DNA of 64,000 nt, taken from positions 186,001-250,000 of the forward strand of contig NZ_JAKCFC010000002.1 in the NCBI RefSeq assembly GCF_021916785.1, written 5' to 3'. Every line of letters begins with the position of its first letter. Within the stretch, counting starts at the first letter, position 1. The notes beneath the pieces are model-generated. The model was not told the DNA's origin and made no database searches. It was given only the letters and a program-made list of their open reading frames with translations. Below are positions 26,122-37,745 of this stretch, piece by piece. Position numbers and translations under genes: made by a program. This DNA is from Mycolicibacterium lacusdiani. GTDB lineage: Bacteria > Actinomycetota > Actinomycetes > Mycobacteriales > Mycobacteriaceae.

Positions 26122-27510
26122 ATGCGGCCCACCCGGTGGCGCAGGTCCACCCACGTCCTCGTCGGCGTCGGGGTGCTGCTGGCGGTCGCCGTCCTCGTCA
26201 CGGTCGCCGCGGTGTTCGTCGGAGGAGGTCCCCGCACCAGCGAGGCCCAGGCCGTGGATCCGCAACCGGAGCCCGCCGCCGCCGAACCCGCGGTGTACGG
26301 CCTGGACGACAGCGCGCCGAAACCGGCGCCCCCGCGGCTGTCGGCCGTCATCGGCCCGTTCGCGGCCGACCCCAATCTGGGCCGCCTCACCGGCCGCATC
26401 ACCGACGCCGCCACTGGCGAGGAGCTGTGGGAGCGCGGTGCGTCGGTGCCGATGCAGCCCGCGTCGACCAACAAGCTGCTGACCGCGGCCGCCGCACTGC
26501 TCGCACTGGACCGCGACGCGACGCTGACCACGACCGTGCTTGCTGACCCCGACGAGCCGGGCGTGATGGTCCTCAAGGGTGGCGGCGACCCCACGCTGTC
26601 CGCCGCGGCCCCGAAGGCCACCACCTGGTATCGGAACGCCGCCCGGATCACCGACCTGGCCGCTCAGGTGCGCCGCTCGGGAGTCACGCCGAGGACCGTT
26701 CGAGTGGATCTGAGCGCGTACAGCGGGCCGACGATGGCGCCCGGCTGGGATCCGCTCGACATCCAGAACGGCGACATCGCACCGATCGAGTCGGTGATGC
26801 TCGACGGCGGACGCACCCAGCCCGTGAGCGTCGAGTCCCGACGTTCGACCACGCCGGCACTCGATGCCGGGCGTGCACTGGCCGTGGCGCTCGGCGTCAA
26901 CCCGCGCAACGTCGGCGTCCTGCCGTCACCGCTGCGCGACGGCCGTGAGATTGCCTCGGTGGAGTCACCGCCGCTGATGGAACGACTCCGGGAGATGATG
27001 AATGCGTCGGACAACGTGATGGCCGAGAGCATCGGCAGGGAGGTGGCTGCCAAGCTCGACCGCCCCGCCAGCTTCGACGGCGCGGCCGGGGCGGTGCTCG
27101 AGCAGATCCGCCGCTCGGGCGTCGACACCGCGGGCGCCGTGCTGCGTGACTCCAGTGGCCTGTCCATCGACGACCGGCTGAGCGCCGAGACGCTCGACGA
27201 GGTCGTCACCGCCGCGGTCGGCGACGACGAGCCCAAGCTGCGCCCCCTGGTGGACCTGCTGCCCATCGCCGGTGGCAGCGGGACCCTGTCGAACCGCTAC
27301 CTCGACACCGACGCCGGCCGCGAGGCCGCGGGCTACCTGCGGGCCAAGACCGGATCGTTGACGGGAACCAACGCGCTCGCGGGCATCGTCACCGACGAAT
27401 CCGGGCGGGTGCTCACGTTCACGTTCCTGTCCAACGAGGCCGGGCCCACCGGCCGCACCTCGCTCGACGCCCTGGCCGCCGCACTCCGGTCGTGCGGGTG
27501 CAGCGCGTGA
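26122..27510 (+). CDS. dacB: D-alanyl-D-alanine carboxypeptidase/endopeptidase (PBP4 class)
   Basis: 462 residues. A membrane segment at about 11-33 (signal/anchor) precedes a Pro/Ala linker. The penicillin-binding catalytic set is present: nucleophile Ser115 with Lys118 in PASTNKLL, SDN in NASDNVMAES, and KTGS in LRAKTGSLTGTNA near the C-terminus. It trims D-alanine from peptidoglycan stem peptides outside the membrane. Equivalent to Rv3627c, and in the same position next to ppa. The next gene starts within its stop (GTGA). AGGAGA ribosome site upstream of the ATG. Confidence 0.95.
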   Translation: MRPTRWRRSTHVLVGVGVLLAVAVLVTVAAVFVGGGPRTSEAQAVDPQPEPAAAEPAVYGLDDSAPKPAPPRLSAVIGPFAADPNLGRLTGRITDAATGEELWERGASVPMQPASTNKLLTAAAALLALDRDATLTTTVLADPDEPGVMVLKGGGDPTLSAAAPKATTWYRNAARITDLAAQVRRSGVTPRTVRVDLSAYSGPTMAPGWDPLDIQNGDIAPIESVMLDGGRTQPVSVESRRSTTPALDAGRALAVALGVNPRNVGVLPSPLRDGREIASVESPPLMERLREMMNASDNVMAESIGREVAAKLDRPASFDGAAGAVLEQIRRSGVDTAGAVLRDSSGLSIDDRLSAETLDEVVTAAVGDDEPKLRPLVDLLPIAGGSGTLSNRYLDTDAGREAAGYLRAKTGSLTGTNALAGIVTDESGRVLTFTFLSNEAGPTGRTSLDALAAALRSCGCSA

Positions 27511-28610
27511 GCGCCGCGTCGGCTCCCACCGTCGGGCGCACCGTCGACTGGGACTTCGCAGCGACGGTCGCGCGCAAGCTCGTCCGTCCCACCCCGCCCG
27601 TCACCGAGTACACGCGACGCCAGGCCATCGAGCAGCTGTCGGAGGCGGCGCGGCGTTCCGAGGGCCCCGTGCGCGAGGTCACGGGTCTGGTCGAGGGCGC
27701 GACCATCACAGAGGCGCGGATCGTTGACCGTCGCGAATGGGTCACTGCCGCATCGCAATCCATGCGCGTGATGACCGGCGGTGACGGTGGCGAGCCCAGC
27801 GGCTTCCTGACCCGCCGGATCACCGGGGCGCAGACGGGTGCGGTGCTCGCCTTCGTGTCCTCGGGGATTCTGGGGCAGTACGACCCGTTCGCCGCGGGGT
27901 CCGGAGGGCAGGAGCGCAGCGACCCGGGGAATGGGTCCGGAAACGGAAGCGGCCCCGGCGAACTGCTGCTGGTGTACCCGAACGTGATCGCCGTCGAGCG
28001 GACGCTGCGCGTGCAGCCCGCGGACTTCCGGCTGTGGGTCTGCCTGCACGAAGTGACCCACCGGGTGCAGTTCCGCGCCAACCCGTGGCTCGCCGACCAC
28101 ATGTCGCAGGCGCTGGCCGTCCTCACCGACGACGCCACCCAGGACGCCGGCGCGGTGGTGGGCAGGCTCAGCGAGTTCGTCCGCGACCGCCGCAACGGCG
28201 TCGACGCCGAACCCAATGCCGAGGGCATCCTCGGGCTGATGCGTGCCATCCAGTCCGAACCGCAGCGCGCGGCGCTCGACCAACTACTGGTCCTCGGAAC
28301 GCTTTTGGAGGGGCACGCCGACCACGTGATGGACGCGGTCGGTCCCGCCGTGGTGCCGACGGTGGCCACCATCCGGCGCCGGTTCAACGATCGCAGGCAG
28401 CGCAAGCAGCCACCGCTGCAGCGGGTCGTGCGGGCACTGCTTGGCTTCGACGCCAAGATGAGCCAGTACACGCGTGGCAAGGCGTTCGTCGACGACGTGG
28501 TGTCCAAGGTCGGCATGGAACGGTTCAACGTGGTGTGGACCGGGCCCGAAACTCTGCCGCTGCCAGCCGAAGTCGATGAGCCGCAGCGATGGATCGACAG
28601 GGTCCTGTAG
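27507..28610 (+). CDS. F420-biosynthesis-associated zinc metalloprotease (Rv3626c-like)
   Basis: 367 residues. HEVTH at 181-185 in WVCLHEVTHRVQF is the zinc-binding motif, and EGHAD near residue 270 may supply the third ligand. Homologous to Rv3626c, a conserved actinobacterial family labelled as coenzyme-F420-associated; a true role in F420 metabolism is unproven. Residues 131-149 form a low-complexity Gly/Ser/Asn insertion (GSGGQERSDPG followed by NGSGNGSG), part of which is encoded by the dispersed repeat also found in the NRPS gene. GTG start overlapping the dacB stop; a GTG at 27492 is possible. Confidence 0.9.
   Translation: MSAASAPTVGRTVDWDFAATVARKLVRPTPPVTEYTRRQAIEQLSEAARRSEGPVREVTGLVEGATITEARIVDRREWVTAASQSMRVMTGGDGGEPSGFLTRRITGAQTGAVLAFVSSGILGQYDPFAAGSGGQERSDPGNGSGNGSGPGELLLVYPNVIAVERTLRVQPADFRLWVCLHEVTHRVQFRANPWLADHMSQALAVLTDDATQDAGAVVGRLSEFVRDRRNGVDAEPNAEGILGLMRAIQSEPQRAALDQLLVLGTLLEGHADHVMDAVGPAVVPTVATIRRRFNDRRQRKQPPLQRVVRALLGFDAKMSQYTRGKAFVDDVVSKVGMERFNVVWTGPETLPLPAEVDEPQRWIDRVL
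27897..27928 (+). repeat. Dispersed short element, copy 2 (inside the metalloprotease gene)
   Basis: 32 bp matching the complement of 4616-4647 at 29 positions, encoding GSGGQERSDPG in frame. Adjacent to a Gly/Ser/Asn-rich loop. A shorter core, GAGCGAAGCGAC, also occurs near the starts of hpt (29631-29642) and folP (36533-36544, complement). Confidence 0.6.
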
Positions 28611-29551
28611 CCACTCTGCGCCGCGCCGTCGAGGCCTTCGCGCAGGCGCACCCGATGAGCGACGACGCCTGGTGCGTGGCGCTGTCGGGAGGCGCTGACT
28701 CCCTGTCGCTCACCGCGGTCGCGGCACGCCTGCGGCCAACCACCGCGCTCGTCGTCGACCATGGTCTGCAGCCCGCGTCGGCTGCCGTCGCCGCGGCCGC
28801 ATGCGCACAGGCCAGGCACCTCGGCTGCATCGACGCCAGGGTGCTGACGGTCACGGTCGGCTCATCCGGCGGGCCGGAAGCGGCAGCACGCCGCGCGCGC
28901 TACGCCGCCCTCGCCGACGAGCGCGCCGGCCGGCCAGTGCTGCTGGCGCACACACTCGACGATCAGGCGGAGACCGTGCTGCTGGGTCTGGGCCGCGGCT
29001 CCGGTCCACGGTCCATCGCAGGGATGCGCGCCCACGACCCGCCGTGGGGGAGGCCGCTGCTCGGGGTGCGCCGCGACGTCACGCGCGCGGCCTGCGCCGA
29101 ACTCGACCTGACGCCGTGGGACGACCCGCACAACGCCGACCCTCGCTTCACCCGCGTGCGGTTGCGCGCCGAGGTGCTGCCGCTGCTCGAGGAGGTCCTC
29201 GGCGGCGGTGTCGCCGAGGCGCTGGTGCGCACCGCGGCGGCACTGCGCGAGGACACCGACGAACTCGACGCCCAGGCGTCGGCCCGGCTGAAGGCGCTTG
29301 CCGTCGACGGCGAACTGCCCGTGGAGGGCCTGGCCGAGTTCTCCGCCGCGATCCGGCGCCGCGTCATCAGGGGCTGGCTGCTGGCCCACGGCGCGACGGG
29401 CCTCACCGACAAGCAGATTCGCGGGGTCGACCTGCTGATCACCGACTGGCGGGGCAGGGGTGGCGTTGCGGTCGAGTCGCCGCACCGGGGCGAGCGCGTG
29501 TTCGCCGAGCGCCGCGGCGACCGGCTCGTGCTGCGTCGCGAGCCCGTGTGA
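28589..29551 (+). CDS. tilS: tRNA(Ile)-lysidine synthase
   Basis: 320 residues. ATP-dependent N-type PP-loop enzyme that converts C34 of the CAU-anticodon isoleucine tRNA to lysidine. The PP-loop SGGADS is at 33-38, [10 protein letters not shown] follows, and [15 protein letters not shown] carries the conserved aspartates. [22 protein letters not shown] is the TilS-specific region. The short form lacks the C-terminal domains of E. coli TilS, as in other actinobacteria. The ATG overlaps the metalloprotease gene by 22 bp. Same order as Rv3625c, before hpt. Confidence 0.96.
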   Translation: MDRQGPVATLRRAVEAFAQAHPMSDDAWCVALSGGADSLSLTAVAARLRPTTALVVDHGLQPASAAVAAAACAQARHLGCIDARVLTVTVGSSGGPEAAARRARYAALADERAGRPVLLAHTLDDQAETVLLGLGRGSGPRSIAGMRAHDPPWGRPLLGVRRDVTRAACAELDLTPWDDPHNADPRFTRVRLRAEVLPLLEEVLGGGVAEALVRTAAALREDTDELDAQASARLKALAVDGELPVEGLAEFSAAIRRRVIRGWLLAHGATGLTDKQIRGVDLLITDWRGRGGVAVESPHRGERVFAERRGDRLVLRREPV

Positions 29552-29621
29552 ACGGCCGCGGTTCGGACGCGCATCGCGGCTTCTGTTGGTCGCAGCGCGG
29601 CGGACGTGGCACGCTGTTGCC

Positions 29622-30239
29622 GTGGATCGGTCGAGCGAAGCGACGGGGGTTGATCCGACGCATCGTGCCGCGGAGCTGTACCCGGGCGACATCAAGTCGG
29701 TACTGCTCTCCGAGGAGCAGATCCGAACGCGGACCAACGAACTCGCCGAGGAGATCGGCCACGCTTACCGGGACGCGGTCGCCGAACACGGTGAGGACCT
29801 GCTGCTCGTCACGGTGCTCAAGGGTGCGGTCATGTTCGTCACCGACCTGTCCCGGGCGATCCCGCTCCCGACGCAGCTCGAGTTCATGGCCGTCAGCTCC
29901 TACGGTTCGTCGACGTCGTCGTCGGGTGTGGTGCGTATTCTCAAGGACCTCGATCGCGACATCAACGACCGCGACGTCCTGATCGTCGAGGACATCATCG
30001 ACTCGGGGCTGACCCTGTCCTGGCTGCTCCGCAACCTCGCCAGCAGGCATCCCCGCTCGCTGAACGTGTGCACGCTGCTGCGCAAGCCCGACGCCGTCCG
30101 CACCGAACTCGACGTCAGCTACATAGGTTTCGACATCCCCAACGAGTTCGTCGTCGGCTACGGCCTCGACTACGCCGAGCGCTACCGCGACCTCCCCTTC
30201 ATCGGGACCCTCGAACCGAAGGTCTACGAGAACCCCTGA
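29622..30239 (+). CDS. hpt: Hypoxanthine-guanine phosphoribosyltransferase
   Basis: 205 residues. Purine salvage: transfers ribose-5-phosphate from PRPP to hypoxanthine or guanine. The PRPP-binding motif [14 protein letters not shown] is near residue 125, [11 protein letters not shown] and the catalytic loop [11 protein letters not shown] precede it, and [19 protein letters not shown] closes the fold. The GTG at 29622 fits the M. tuberculosis protein. CACGCT 6 nt before it may be a leaderless -10 element. Codons 3-12 lie in a copy of the GAGCGAAGCGAC core. Confidence 0.96.
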   Translation: MDRSSEATGVDPTHRAAELYPGDIKSVLLSEEQIRTRTNELAEEIGHAYRDAVAEHGEDLLLVTVLKGAVMFVTDLSRAIPLPTQLEFMAVSSYGSSTSSSGVVRILKDLDRDINDRDVLIVEDIIDSGLTLSWLLRNLASRHPRSLNVCTLLRKPDAVRTELDVSYIGFDIPNEFVVGYGLDYAERYRDLPFIGTLEPKVYENP

Positions 30240-30255
30240 TCGTCAGGAGCGTGAC

Positions 30256-32499
30256 GTGATCCAGCCCGACGCCGTCGACACCCACAGCCACACGGCACTG
30301 CGGATCTGTCCGTTCTGCGAGGCCACCTGCGGTCTGGTGCTCACCATCTCCTCGGGCGCGGTGACGTCTGCGCGTGGTGACCGCGAGGACGTGTTCAGCT
30401 CCGGCTTCATCTGCCCCAAGGGCGCGAGCTTCGGTCAACTCGACGGCGATCCCGACCGCCTCACCGCACCGCTGGTCCGGCGCGGCGGCGAACTGGTCGA
30501 GGCGACCTGGGACGAGGCGTTTCAAGCGGTCGCAGACGGGCTCGGCGCGGTGGTGCGCGAGCACGGCGGGCGATCGGTGGCCGTCTACGCAGGCAACCCG
30601 AACGCCCACACCATCGCGGGCGGCCTCTACGTCCCGTTGATCATCAAGGGCCTCGGCACCCGGCTGACGTTCTCGGCCAGCACGCTCGACCAGATGCCCA
30701 AGCACGTCTCGTTGGGCCTGATGTTCGGCAACCCCGTCGCGTTCACCGTGCCCGACGTCGACCGCACCGATCACCTCGTCGTCATCGGCGCGAACCCCAT
30801 GGTGTCCAACGGCAGCCTCGCGACCGTGGCGGACTTCCCCGGCAAGCTCAAGGCGCTGCGCAAGCGCGGCGGACGGCTGATCGTCGTCGACCCTGCCAGG
30901 ACCAGGACCGCCGAGTTGGCCGACCAGCACATCGCCCCGCGGCCGGGAACCGACGCCGCGCTGCTGCTCGCGGTGGTCCACACCCTGTTCGACGAGGATC
31001 TGGTGGACCTGGGTTCCCTCGCCCCGCACGTGACGGGACTGGAGGACGTCCGCGCGCTGGCCGACGGGTTCGCACCGGAGGTCGTCGCCGACCACTGCGG
31101 GGTGACCGCCAGCGAGATCCGCGGCCTCACCCGAGACCTGGCTGCCGCGTCGTCGGCCGCGGTATACGGCCGGATGGGCACCTCCACGGTCGAGTTCGGA
31201 TCGCTCGGCAGCTGGCTCGTCGACGTCGTCAACGTGCTGACCGGAAACCTCGACCGGCCCGGCGGCGTGATGTTCCCGCAGTCGCCGGTCTCCTCGGCGC
31301 CGCGACCGCCCAAGCCGGGCCGCGGTTTTCGCACCGGACGGTGGCACAGCCGGGTGTCCGGTCACCCCGAGGTGCTGTCCGAACTGCCGGCCGCAGCGCT
31401 GGCCGAAGAACTCGCGACGCCGGGCGACGATCAGCCCCGCGCGGTGATCTCCATCGCGGGCAACCCGGTGCTGTCGGCACCCGACGGCGACGCTCTGAGC
31501 CGGGCGCTCGACGGCGTGGACTTCATGCTGAGCGTCGACCCCTACCTCAACGAGACCACGCGGCACGCCGACGTCATCCTGCCGCCGCCCCCGCCGTCGC
31601 AGAGCGCGCACTTCGACGTCGCACTGAGCAGCACGCCCGTGCGCAACAACGCGCGGTACTCGCCGCCGGCCGTCGAACTCGCGCCCGGCAGGCCCGACGA
31701 GCCTGAGATCCTGTCGCGCATCGCGCTGATCCTGTACGGCCTCGGCCCGTTCGCCGATCCCGCGCTCGTCGACGAGCAGGTGATCGCGATGACGCTGGCC
31801 AAGGAGACCGCCGATCCCGAATCACCGGTCGCCGGACGGGATCCCGAGGAGCTGGCGGCGATGCTGACCGCTGGGCGCGGGTACGAGCGCCGACTCGACA
31901 TGATGCTGCGCCTCGGGCCCTACGGCGACTGGTTCGGCGCCCGCGAGGACGGTCTGACGCTGGAGCGGTTGAAGGACGCGCCGCACGGCATCGACTTCGG
32001 TGCGCTGCGTCCGCGGCTTACCGAGGTGTTGCGCACGCCGTCGGGCAAGGTCGAGCTGGCGCCGGCGCCGCTGGTCGACGACGTGGCGCGGCTGGCCGCC
32101 TCGCTGGAGCGCACCGCCGACGACTTCGTGCTCATCGGCAGGCGGCACCTGCGGTCCAACAACAGTTGGATGCACAACCTGCCCGCGCTTGCCGGCGGGA
32201 CGAACCGCTGCACGCTCCAGATCCACCCGCTCGACGCCGAGGGTCTCGGCATCACCGACCGCGCCCGGATCAAGGGCCCCGGCGGCGAACTCGAGGCGCC
32301 CGTCGAACTGACCGACGCCATGCGTCGCGGCGTGGTGTCACTGCCGCACGGCTGGGGGCACGATCAGAGCGCCGGTCAGCGCGTCGCAGCCACACAGCCC
32401 GGCGTGAACGTCAATCAGCTCAACGACGGCCTGACGCTCGACCCGCTCTCGGGCACCGCCGTGCTGAACGGGATCCCCGTCCAGCTCGCCCCCGCCTAG
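30256..32499 (+). CDS. Molybdopterin (bis-MGD) oxidoreductase with N-terminal 4Fe-4S site
   Basis: 747 residues, DMSO-reductase superfamily. The iron-sulfur ligands are Cys18, Cys21, Cys25 and Cys53 (CPFCEATC, CPKGASF). The molybdopterin domains follow (GRMGTSTVEFGSLGSWLVD, GNPVLSAPDG) and the C-terminal dinucleotide-binding domain (RRHLRSNNSWMHN, SLPHGWGH). No Cys or selenocysteine Mo-ligand is apparent near GNPNAHTIAGG. No signal peptide, so cytoplasmic. The substrate is unknown and no electron-transfer subunit is next to it. GTG start 16 bp after hpt. Not present between hpt and lpqG in M. tuberculosis. Confidence 0.9.
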   Translation: MIQPDAVDTHSHTALRICPFCEATCGLVLTISSGAVTSARGDREDVFSSGFICPKGASFGQLDGDPDRLTAPLVRRGGELVEATWDEAFQAVADGLGAVVREHGGRSVAVYAGNPNAHTIAGGLYVPLIIKGLGTRLTFSASTLDQMPKHVSLGLMFGNPVAFTVPDVDRTDHLVVIGANPMVSNGSLATVADFPGKLKALRKRGGRLIVVDPARTRTAELADQHIAPRPGTDAALLLAVVHTLFDEDLVDLGSLAPHVTGLEDVRALADGFAPEVVADHCGVTASEIRGLTRDLAAASSAAVYGRMGTSTVEFGSLGSWLVDVVNVLTGNLDRPGGVMFPQSPVSSAPRPPKPGRGFRTGRWHSRVSGHPEVLSELPAAALAEELATPGDDQPRAVISIAGNPVLSAPDGDALSRALDGVDFMLSVDPYLNETTRHADVILPPPPPSQSAHFDVALSSTPVRNNARYSPPAVELAPGRPDEPEILSRIALILYGLGPFADPALVDEQVIAMTLAKETADPESPVAGRDPEELAAMLTAGRGYERRLDMMLRLGPYGDWFGAREDGLTLERLKDAPHGIDFGALRPRLTEVLRTPSGKVELAPAPLVDDVARLAASLERTADDFVLIGRRHLRSNNSWMHNLPALAGGTNRCTLQIHPLDAEGLGITDRARIKGPGGELEAPVELTDAMRRGVVSLPHGWGHDQSAGQRVAATQPGVNVNQLNDGLTLDPLSGTAVLNGIPVQLAPA

Positions 32500-32505
32500 C
32501 TTCGC

Positions 32506-33249
32506 CTAGCCGAGTTCCCACACGACGGTCACGGAGAACCCGACGGTCTGCTGACCCGGCGACAGCGGCACCGACATCGCCTCGGCCGCGTCGTAGCGGG
32601 GCATCGGGGTCGGGGGAGGAGTGGCCGCGCCGACCTCGGAGATCGAGATGACAGTGCCGAGGTCGAGGCCGGACAGTTCGGCGTACTGCTGAGCGCGGTC
32701 CTTGGCGTCGTTGAACGCGCGGGCGCGGGCGTCCTTGACCATCTGCGAGTCGTCCTCGATGGCGAAGCTGACTGAGTTGATCCGGGTCGCGTTGCCGCCG
32801 GTGGTCTGAATCGCGCTGATCGTCGGCGATGCGGCGTTGATGTCCCGGATCTTCACCGCGATCGAATTGCTCGCCTGGTAGCCGTTGATGACGCTGTTGT
32901 CGCCGTACTGCGGTTGCAGGTTGACCTGCGTGGTGCTGATGTCCTTGCGGTCGATGCCCTGGCCGGCGACGGCGTCGATGACCGCGGCCATGCGCTCGTT
33001 GGTCTGGTTCATCGCGGCGGTCGCGTCGGGGGCCAGCGACTCGATCGCGGCGTTGACGGTGACGGTGTCGGGCGTGCCCTCGACCTTGCCCTCGCCGACC
33101 ACGGTGACCTGGCGCGGCGCAGGTCCGTCGGGTCCCGCGACCGGACCGGCGGGCGCCGAATCGCAGCCCGACACCGCCGCGACCAGCAGGCCTGCGACGG
33201 TGATGACGAGGACTCTGGACGGCTTCTTCGCCCACGCACTGATCGACAT
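32506..33249 (-). CDS. lpqG: SIMPL-domain (DUF541) lipoprotein, LpqG-like
   Basis: 247 residues. Signal sequence with lipobox VAAVSGC (Cys about 29), so lipid-anchored on the outer face. The mature part is the SIMPL domain: VTVVGEGKVEGTPDTVTVN at its start, TTQVNLQPQYG in the middle and a C-terminal strand QTVGFSVTVVWELG. Molecular role is unknown. Position corresponds to Rv3623. ATG 33249 chosen; an in-frame ATG at 33261 would add four residues. It converges closely with the molybdopterin enzyme gene, 6 bp between stops, and is divergent from ftsH. Confidence 0.9.
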   Translation of the reverse strand: MSISAWAKKPSRVLVITVAGLLVAAVSGCDSAPAGPVAGPDGPAPRQVTVVGEGKVEGTPDTVTVNAAIESLAPDATAAMNQTNERMAAVIDAVAGQGIDRKDISTTQVNLQPQYGDNSVINGYQASNSIAVKIRDINAASPTISAIQTTGGNATRINSVSFAIEDDSQMVKDARARAFNDAKDRAQQYAELSGLDLGTVISISEVGAATPPPTPMPRYDAAEAMSVPLSPGQQTVGFSVTVVWELG

Positions 33250-33313
33250 ACGACGCACCATACAGACGGCGAGGACCGTCACCACCTGGTAATAAGGCCA
33301 AGATCGGCTCGAG

Positions 33314-33363
33314 CGTGGGCCTCGTGTACGCGAAACCTGGCTGCGGCGTGCACGAGGCCCACG
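33314..33363. repeat. Long inverted repeat in the lpqG-ftsH divergent region
   Basis: Arms of 18 bp (33314-33331 and 33346-33363) built around GTGGGCCTCGTG and CACGAGGCCCAC differ at one position, with a 14-nt loop. It is upstream of both genes, so it cannot be a plain terminator for either. Structure resembles the hairpins at 11109 and 25416 but the sequence differs. Confidence 0.75.
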
Positions 33364-33410
33364 TTCGGCGCGGTGCAGGCGTCGGGAACTACCGGACGTT
33401 GTTCTAGCGG

Positions 33411-33416
33411 TAGCCT
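33411..33416 (+). promoter_or_regulatory. -10 element (TAGCCT) of ftsH
   Basis: TAGCCT lies 65 bp before the ftsH ATG. No convincing -35 was found. The transcript would have a leader of about 60 nt. Confidence 0.35.
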
Positions 33417-33481
33417 TGAACATCCCATCTGCGCGTATCGGAAGGACCTGGCCGACATAACCCTGCTGGCCGAAGAGAACG

Positions 33482-35878
<2,397 letters not shown>

Positions 35879-35894
35879 GACGAACGGAGGCCCG

Positions 35895-36506
35895 ATGACG
35901 CAGTCGGAGATCGATCCCATCCTGCGCAGCCCGATCGCCGAATTCGATCAGGCGCGAGCCGAGGCGGCGGTGCGCGAGCTGTTGATTGCCGTGGGCGAGG
36001 ATCCGGAGCGGCATGGACTCCTGGACACCCCGGCCCGGGTTGCCCGGGCTTACAAGGAGATGTTCGCCGGGCTCTACGTCGACCCCGATGACGTCCTCAA
36101 CACGACGTTCGACGAGCAGCACGACGAGCTGGTCCTGGTGAAGGACATCCCGATGTACTCCACGTGCGAGCACCACCTGGTGTCGTTCCACGGCGTCGCG
36201 CACGTCGGATACATCCCCGGCATCGACGGCAGGGTGACCGGCCTGTCGAAGTTGGCCCGGCTCGTCGATCTGTACGCGAAGCGCCCGCAGGTGCAGGAGC
36301 GCCTGACCGCGCAGATCGCCGACGGACTGATGCGCCGACTGAATCCGCGCGGCGCCATCGTCGTCATCGAGGCCGAGCACCTCTGCATGGCGATGCGCGG
36401 CATCCGAAAGCCCGGTGCGAGCACCACCACGTCCGCGGTGCGCGGGCAGTTCAAGACAGACAAGGCCTCCCGGTCCGAGGCGCTGGAACTGATCTTGCGC
36501 AAGTGA
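35895..36506 (+). CDS. folE: GTP cyclohydrolase I
   Basis: 203 residues. First step of folate synthesis: GTP to dihydroneopterin triphosphate. Zinc ligands are in [11 protein letters not shown] (Cys, His) and [11 protein letters not shown] (Cys), both intact. [29 protein letters not shown] is the central family block. ATG chosen for GGAGG 5-7 nt upstream; in-frame sequence further upstream is the tail of ftsH in another frame. Its stop overlaps the folP start (GTGA). Matches Rv3609c. Confidence 0.96.
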   Translation: MTQSEIDPILRSPIAEFDQARAEAAVRELLIAVGEDPERHGLLDTPARVARAYKEMFAGLYVDPDDVLNTTFDEQHDELVLVKDIPMYSTCEHHLVSFHGVAHVGYIPGIDGRVTGLSKLARLVDLYAKRPQVQERLTAQIADGLMRRLNPRGAIVVIEAEHLCMAMRGIRKPGASTTTSAVRGQFKTDKASRSEALELILRK

Positions 36507-37372
36507 GCCGTCCGCCTGCGACCGATCCTCCCGTCGCTTCGCTCGCCCCGATGGTGATGGGGGTCGTCAACGTCACGGACGACTCGTTCTCCGACGGAGG
36601 CCAGTTCCTCGACCGCGACAGGGCGGTCGAGCATGCACTGGCTCTGGTCGCAGATGGCGCGGCGATCATCGACGTCGGCGGCGAGTCGACCCGGCCCGGC
36701 GCGGTTCGCGTCGACGCGGGTGTCGAGACCGGGCGGGTGCTGCCGGTCGTGGAAGCCCTTGCAGGCGAAGGGGTCCGAGTCAGCATCGACACCATGCACG
36801 CCGAGGTGGCTCGGGCCGCACTGGAATGCGGCGCGAGCATCGTCAACGACGTCTCGGGAGGCCGCGCCGACCCCGCGATGGCCCCGTTGCTCGCCGATGC
36901 GGGAGTCCCGTGGGTGCTGATGCACTGGCGATCGGTCGGCGCGGACCGTCCGCACGACGTGCCGCCCTACGGTGACGTGGTCGTCGACGTCCGCACCGAG
37001 TTGATGGAGAGCGTCGACGCGGCCGTCGCCGCGGGCGTCGACCCGGACAAGCTGATCATCGACCCGGGCCTCGGCTTCGCAAAGTCCGCTGCCCACAACT
37101 GGGCGCTGCTGCGGGCGCTGCCGGAGTTCGTCGGCACGGGGATGCCGGTGCTCGTCGGAGCGTCCCGCAAGCGCTTCCTCGGCACGCTCCTCGAAGACGC
37201 CGACGGACGACCCCGGCCGCCGGACGGCAGGGAGACCGCGACTGCGGTGGTCTCCGCGCTCGCCGCGCTGCACGGCGCGTGGGGTGTGCGGGTGCACGAC
37301 GTACGGGCTTCGGTGGACGCGTTGAAGGTCGTACGGGCGTGGAATCATGTTGGAGGTACAACCGGTGGCTGA
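36503..37372 (+). CDS. folP: Dihydropteroate synthase
   Basis: 289 residues. Condenses 6-hydroxymethyl-dihydropterin pyrophosphate with p-aminobenzoate, the sulfonamide target. [16 protein letters not shown] starts the barrel, GGESTRPGA binds the pterin, SIVNDVSGG and [15 protein letters not shown] follow, and [10 protein letters not shown] is the C-terminal phosphate/pABA loop. GTG start overlapping the folE stop. Codons 9-16 are encoded by a copy of the GAGCGAAGCGAC core (complement, 36533-36544). The 3' end overlaps folB by 8 bp. Confidence 0.95.
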   Translation: MSRPPATDPPVASLAPMVMGVVNVTDDSFSDGGQFLDRDRAVEHALALVADGAAIIDVGGESTRPGAVRVDAGVETGRVLPVVEALAGEGVRVSIDTMHAEVARAALECGASIVNDVSGGRADPAMAPLLADAGVPWVLMHWRSVGADRPHDVPPYGDVVVDVRTELMESVDAAVAAGVDPDKLIIDPGLGFAKSAAHNWALLRALPEFVGTGMPVLVGASRKRFLGTLLEDADGRPRPPDGRETATAVVSALAALHGAWGVRVHDVRASVDALKVVRAWNHVGGTTGG

Positions 37373-37745
37373 TCGAATCGAATTGCGCGGCTTGGCCGTT
37401 CGCGGCAACCACGGCGTCTTCGACTACGAGCGCGCCGACGGGCAGGACTTCGTCGTCGACCTGACGGTGTGGGTGGACCTGGCCGCGGCCGCCGCCAGCG
37501 ACGACCTCGCCGACACCCTCGACTACGGCGCGCTGGCGCAGCGGGCGTACGACATCGTGGCAGGCCCGCCGCGCAACCTCATCGAGACGGTCGCCGCCGA
37601 GATCGCCGACGATGTGATGGGCGATGACAGGGTGCACGCCGTCGAGGTGGTGGTGCACAAGCCGCAGGCGCCGATCCCGCTGGCGTTCCGCGACGTCGCA
37701 GTGGTGGCCAGGCGGTCGCGGCGCAACGGCAGGGGTGCTGAGTGA
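37365..37745 (+). CDS. folB: Dihydroneopterin aldolase
   Basis: 126 residues. Cleaves 7,8-dihydroneopterin to hydroxymethyl-dihydropterin and glycolaldehyde. [16 protein letters not shown] at the N-terminus includes the active-site Tyr and Glu region; [15 protein letters not shown] and [13 protein letters not shown] with the catalytic Lys follow. GTG 37365 is preferred for GGAGGT 8 nt upstream; an ATG at 37347 would add six residues. Its stop overlaps the folK start (GTGA). Confidence 0.94.
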   Translation: MADRIELRGLAVRGNHGVFDYERADGQDFVVDLTVWVDLAAAAASDDLADTLDYGALAQRAYDIVAGPPRNLIETVAAEIADDVMGDDRVHAVEVVVHKPQAPIPLAFRDVAVVARRSRRNGRGAE

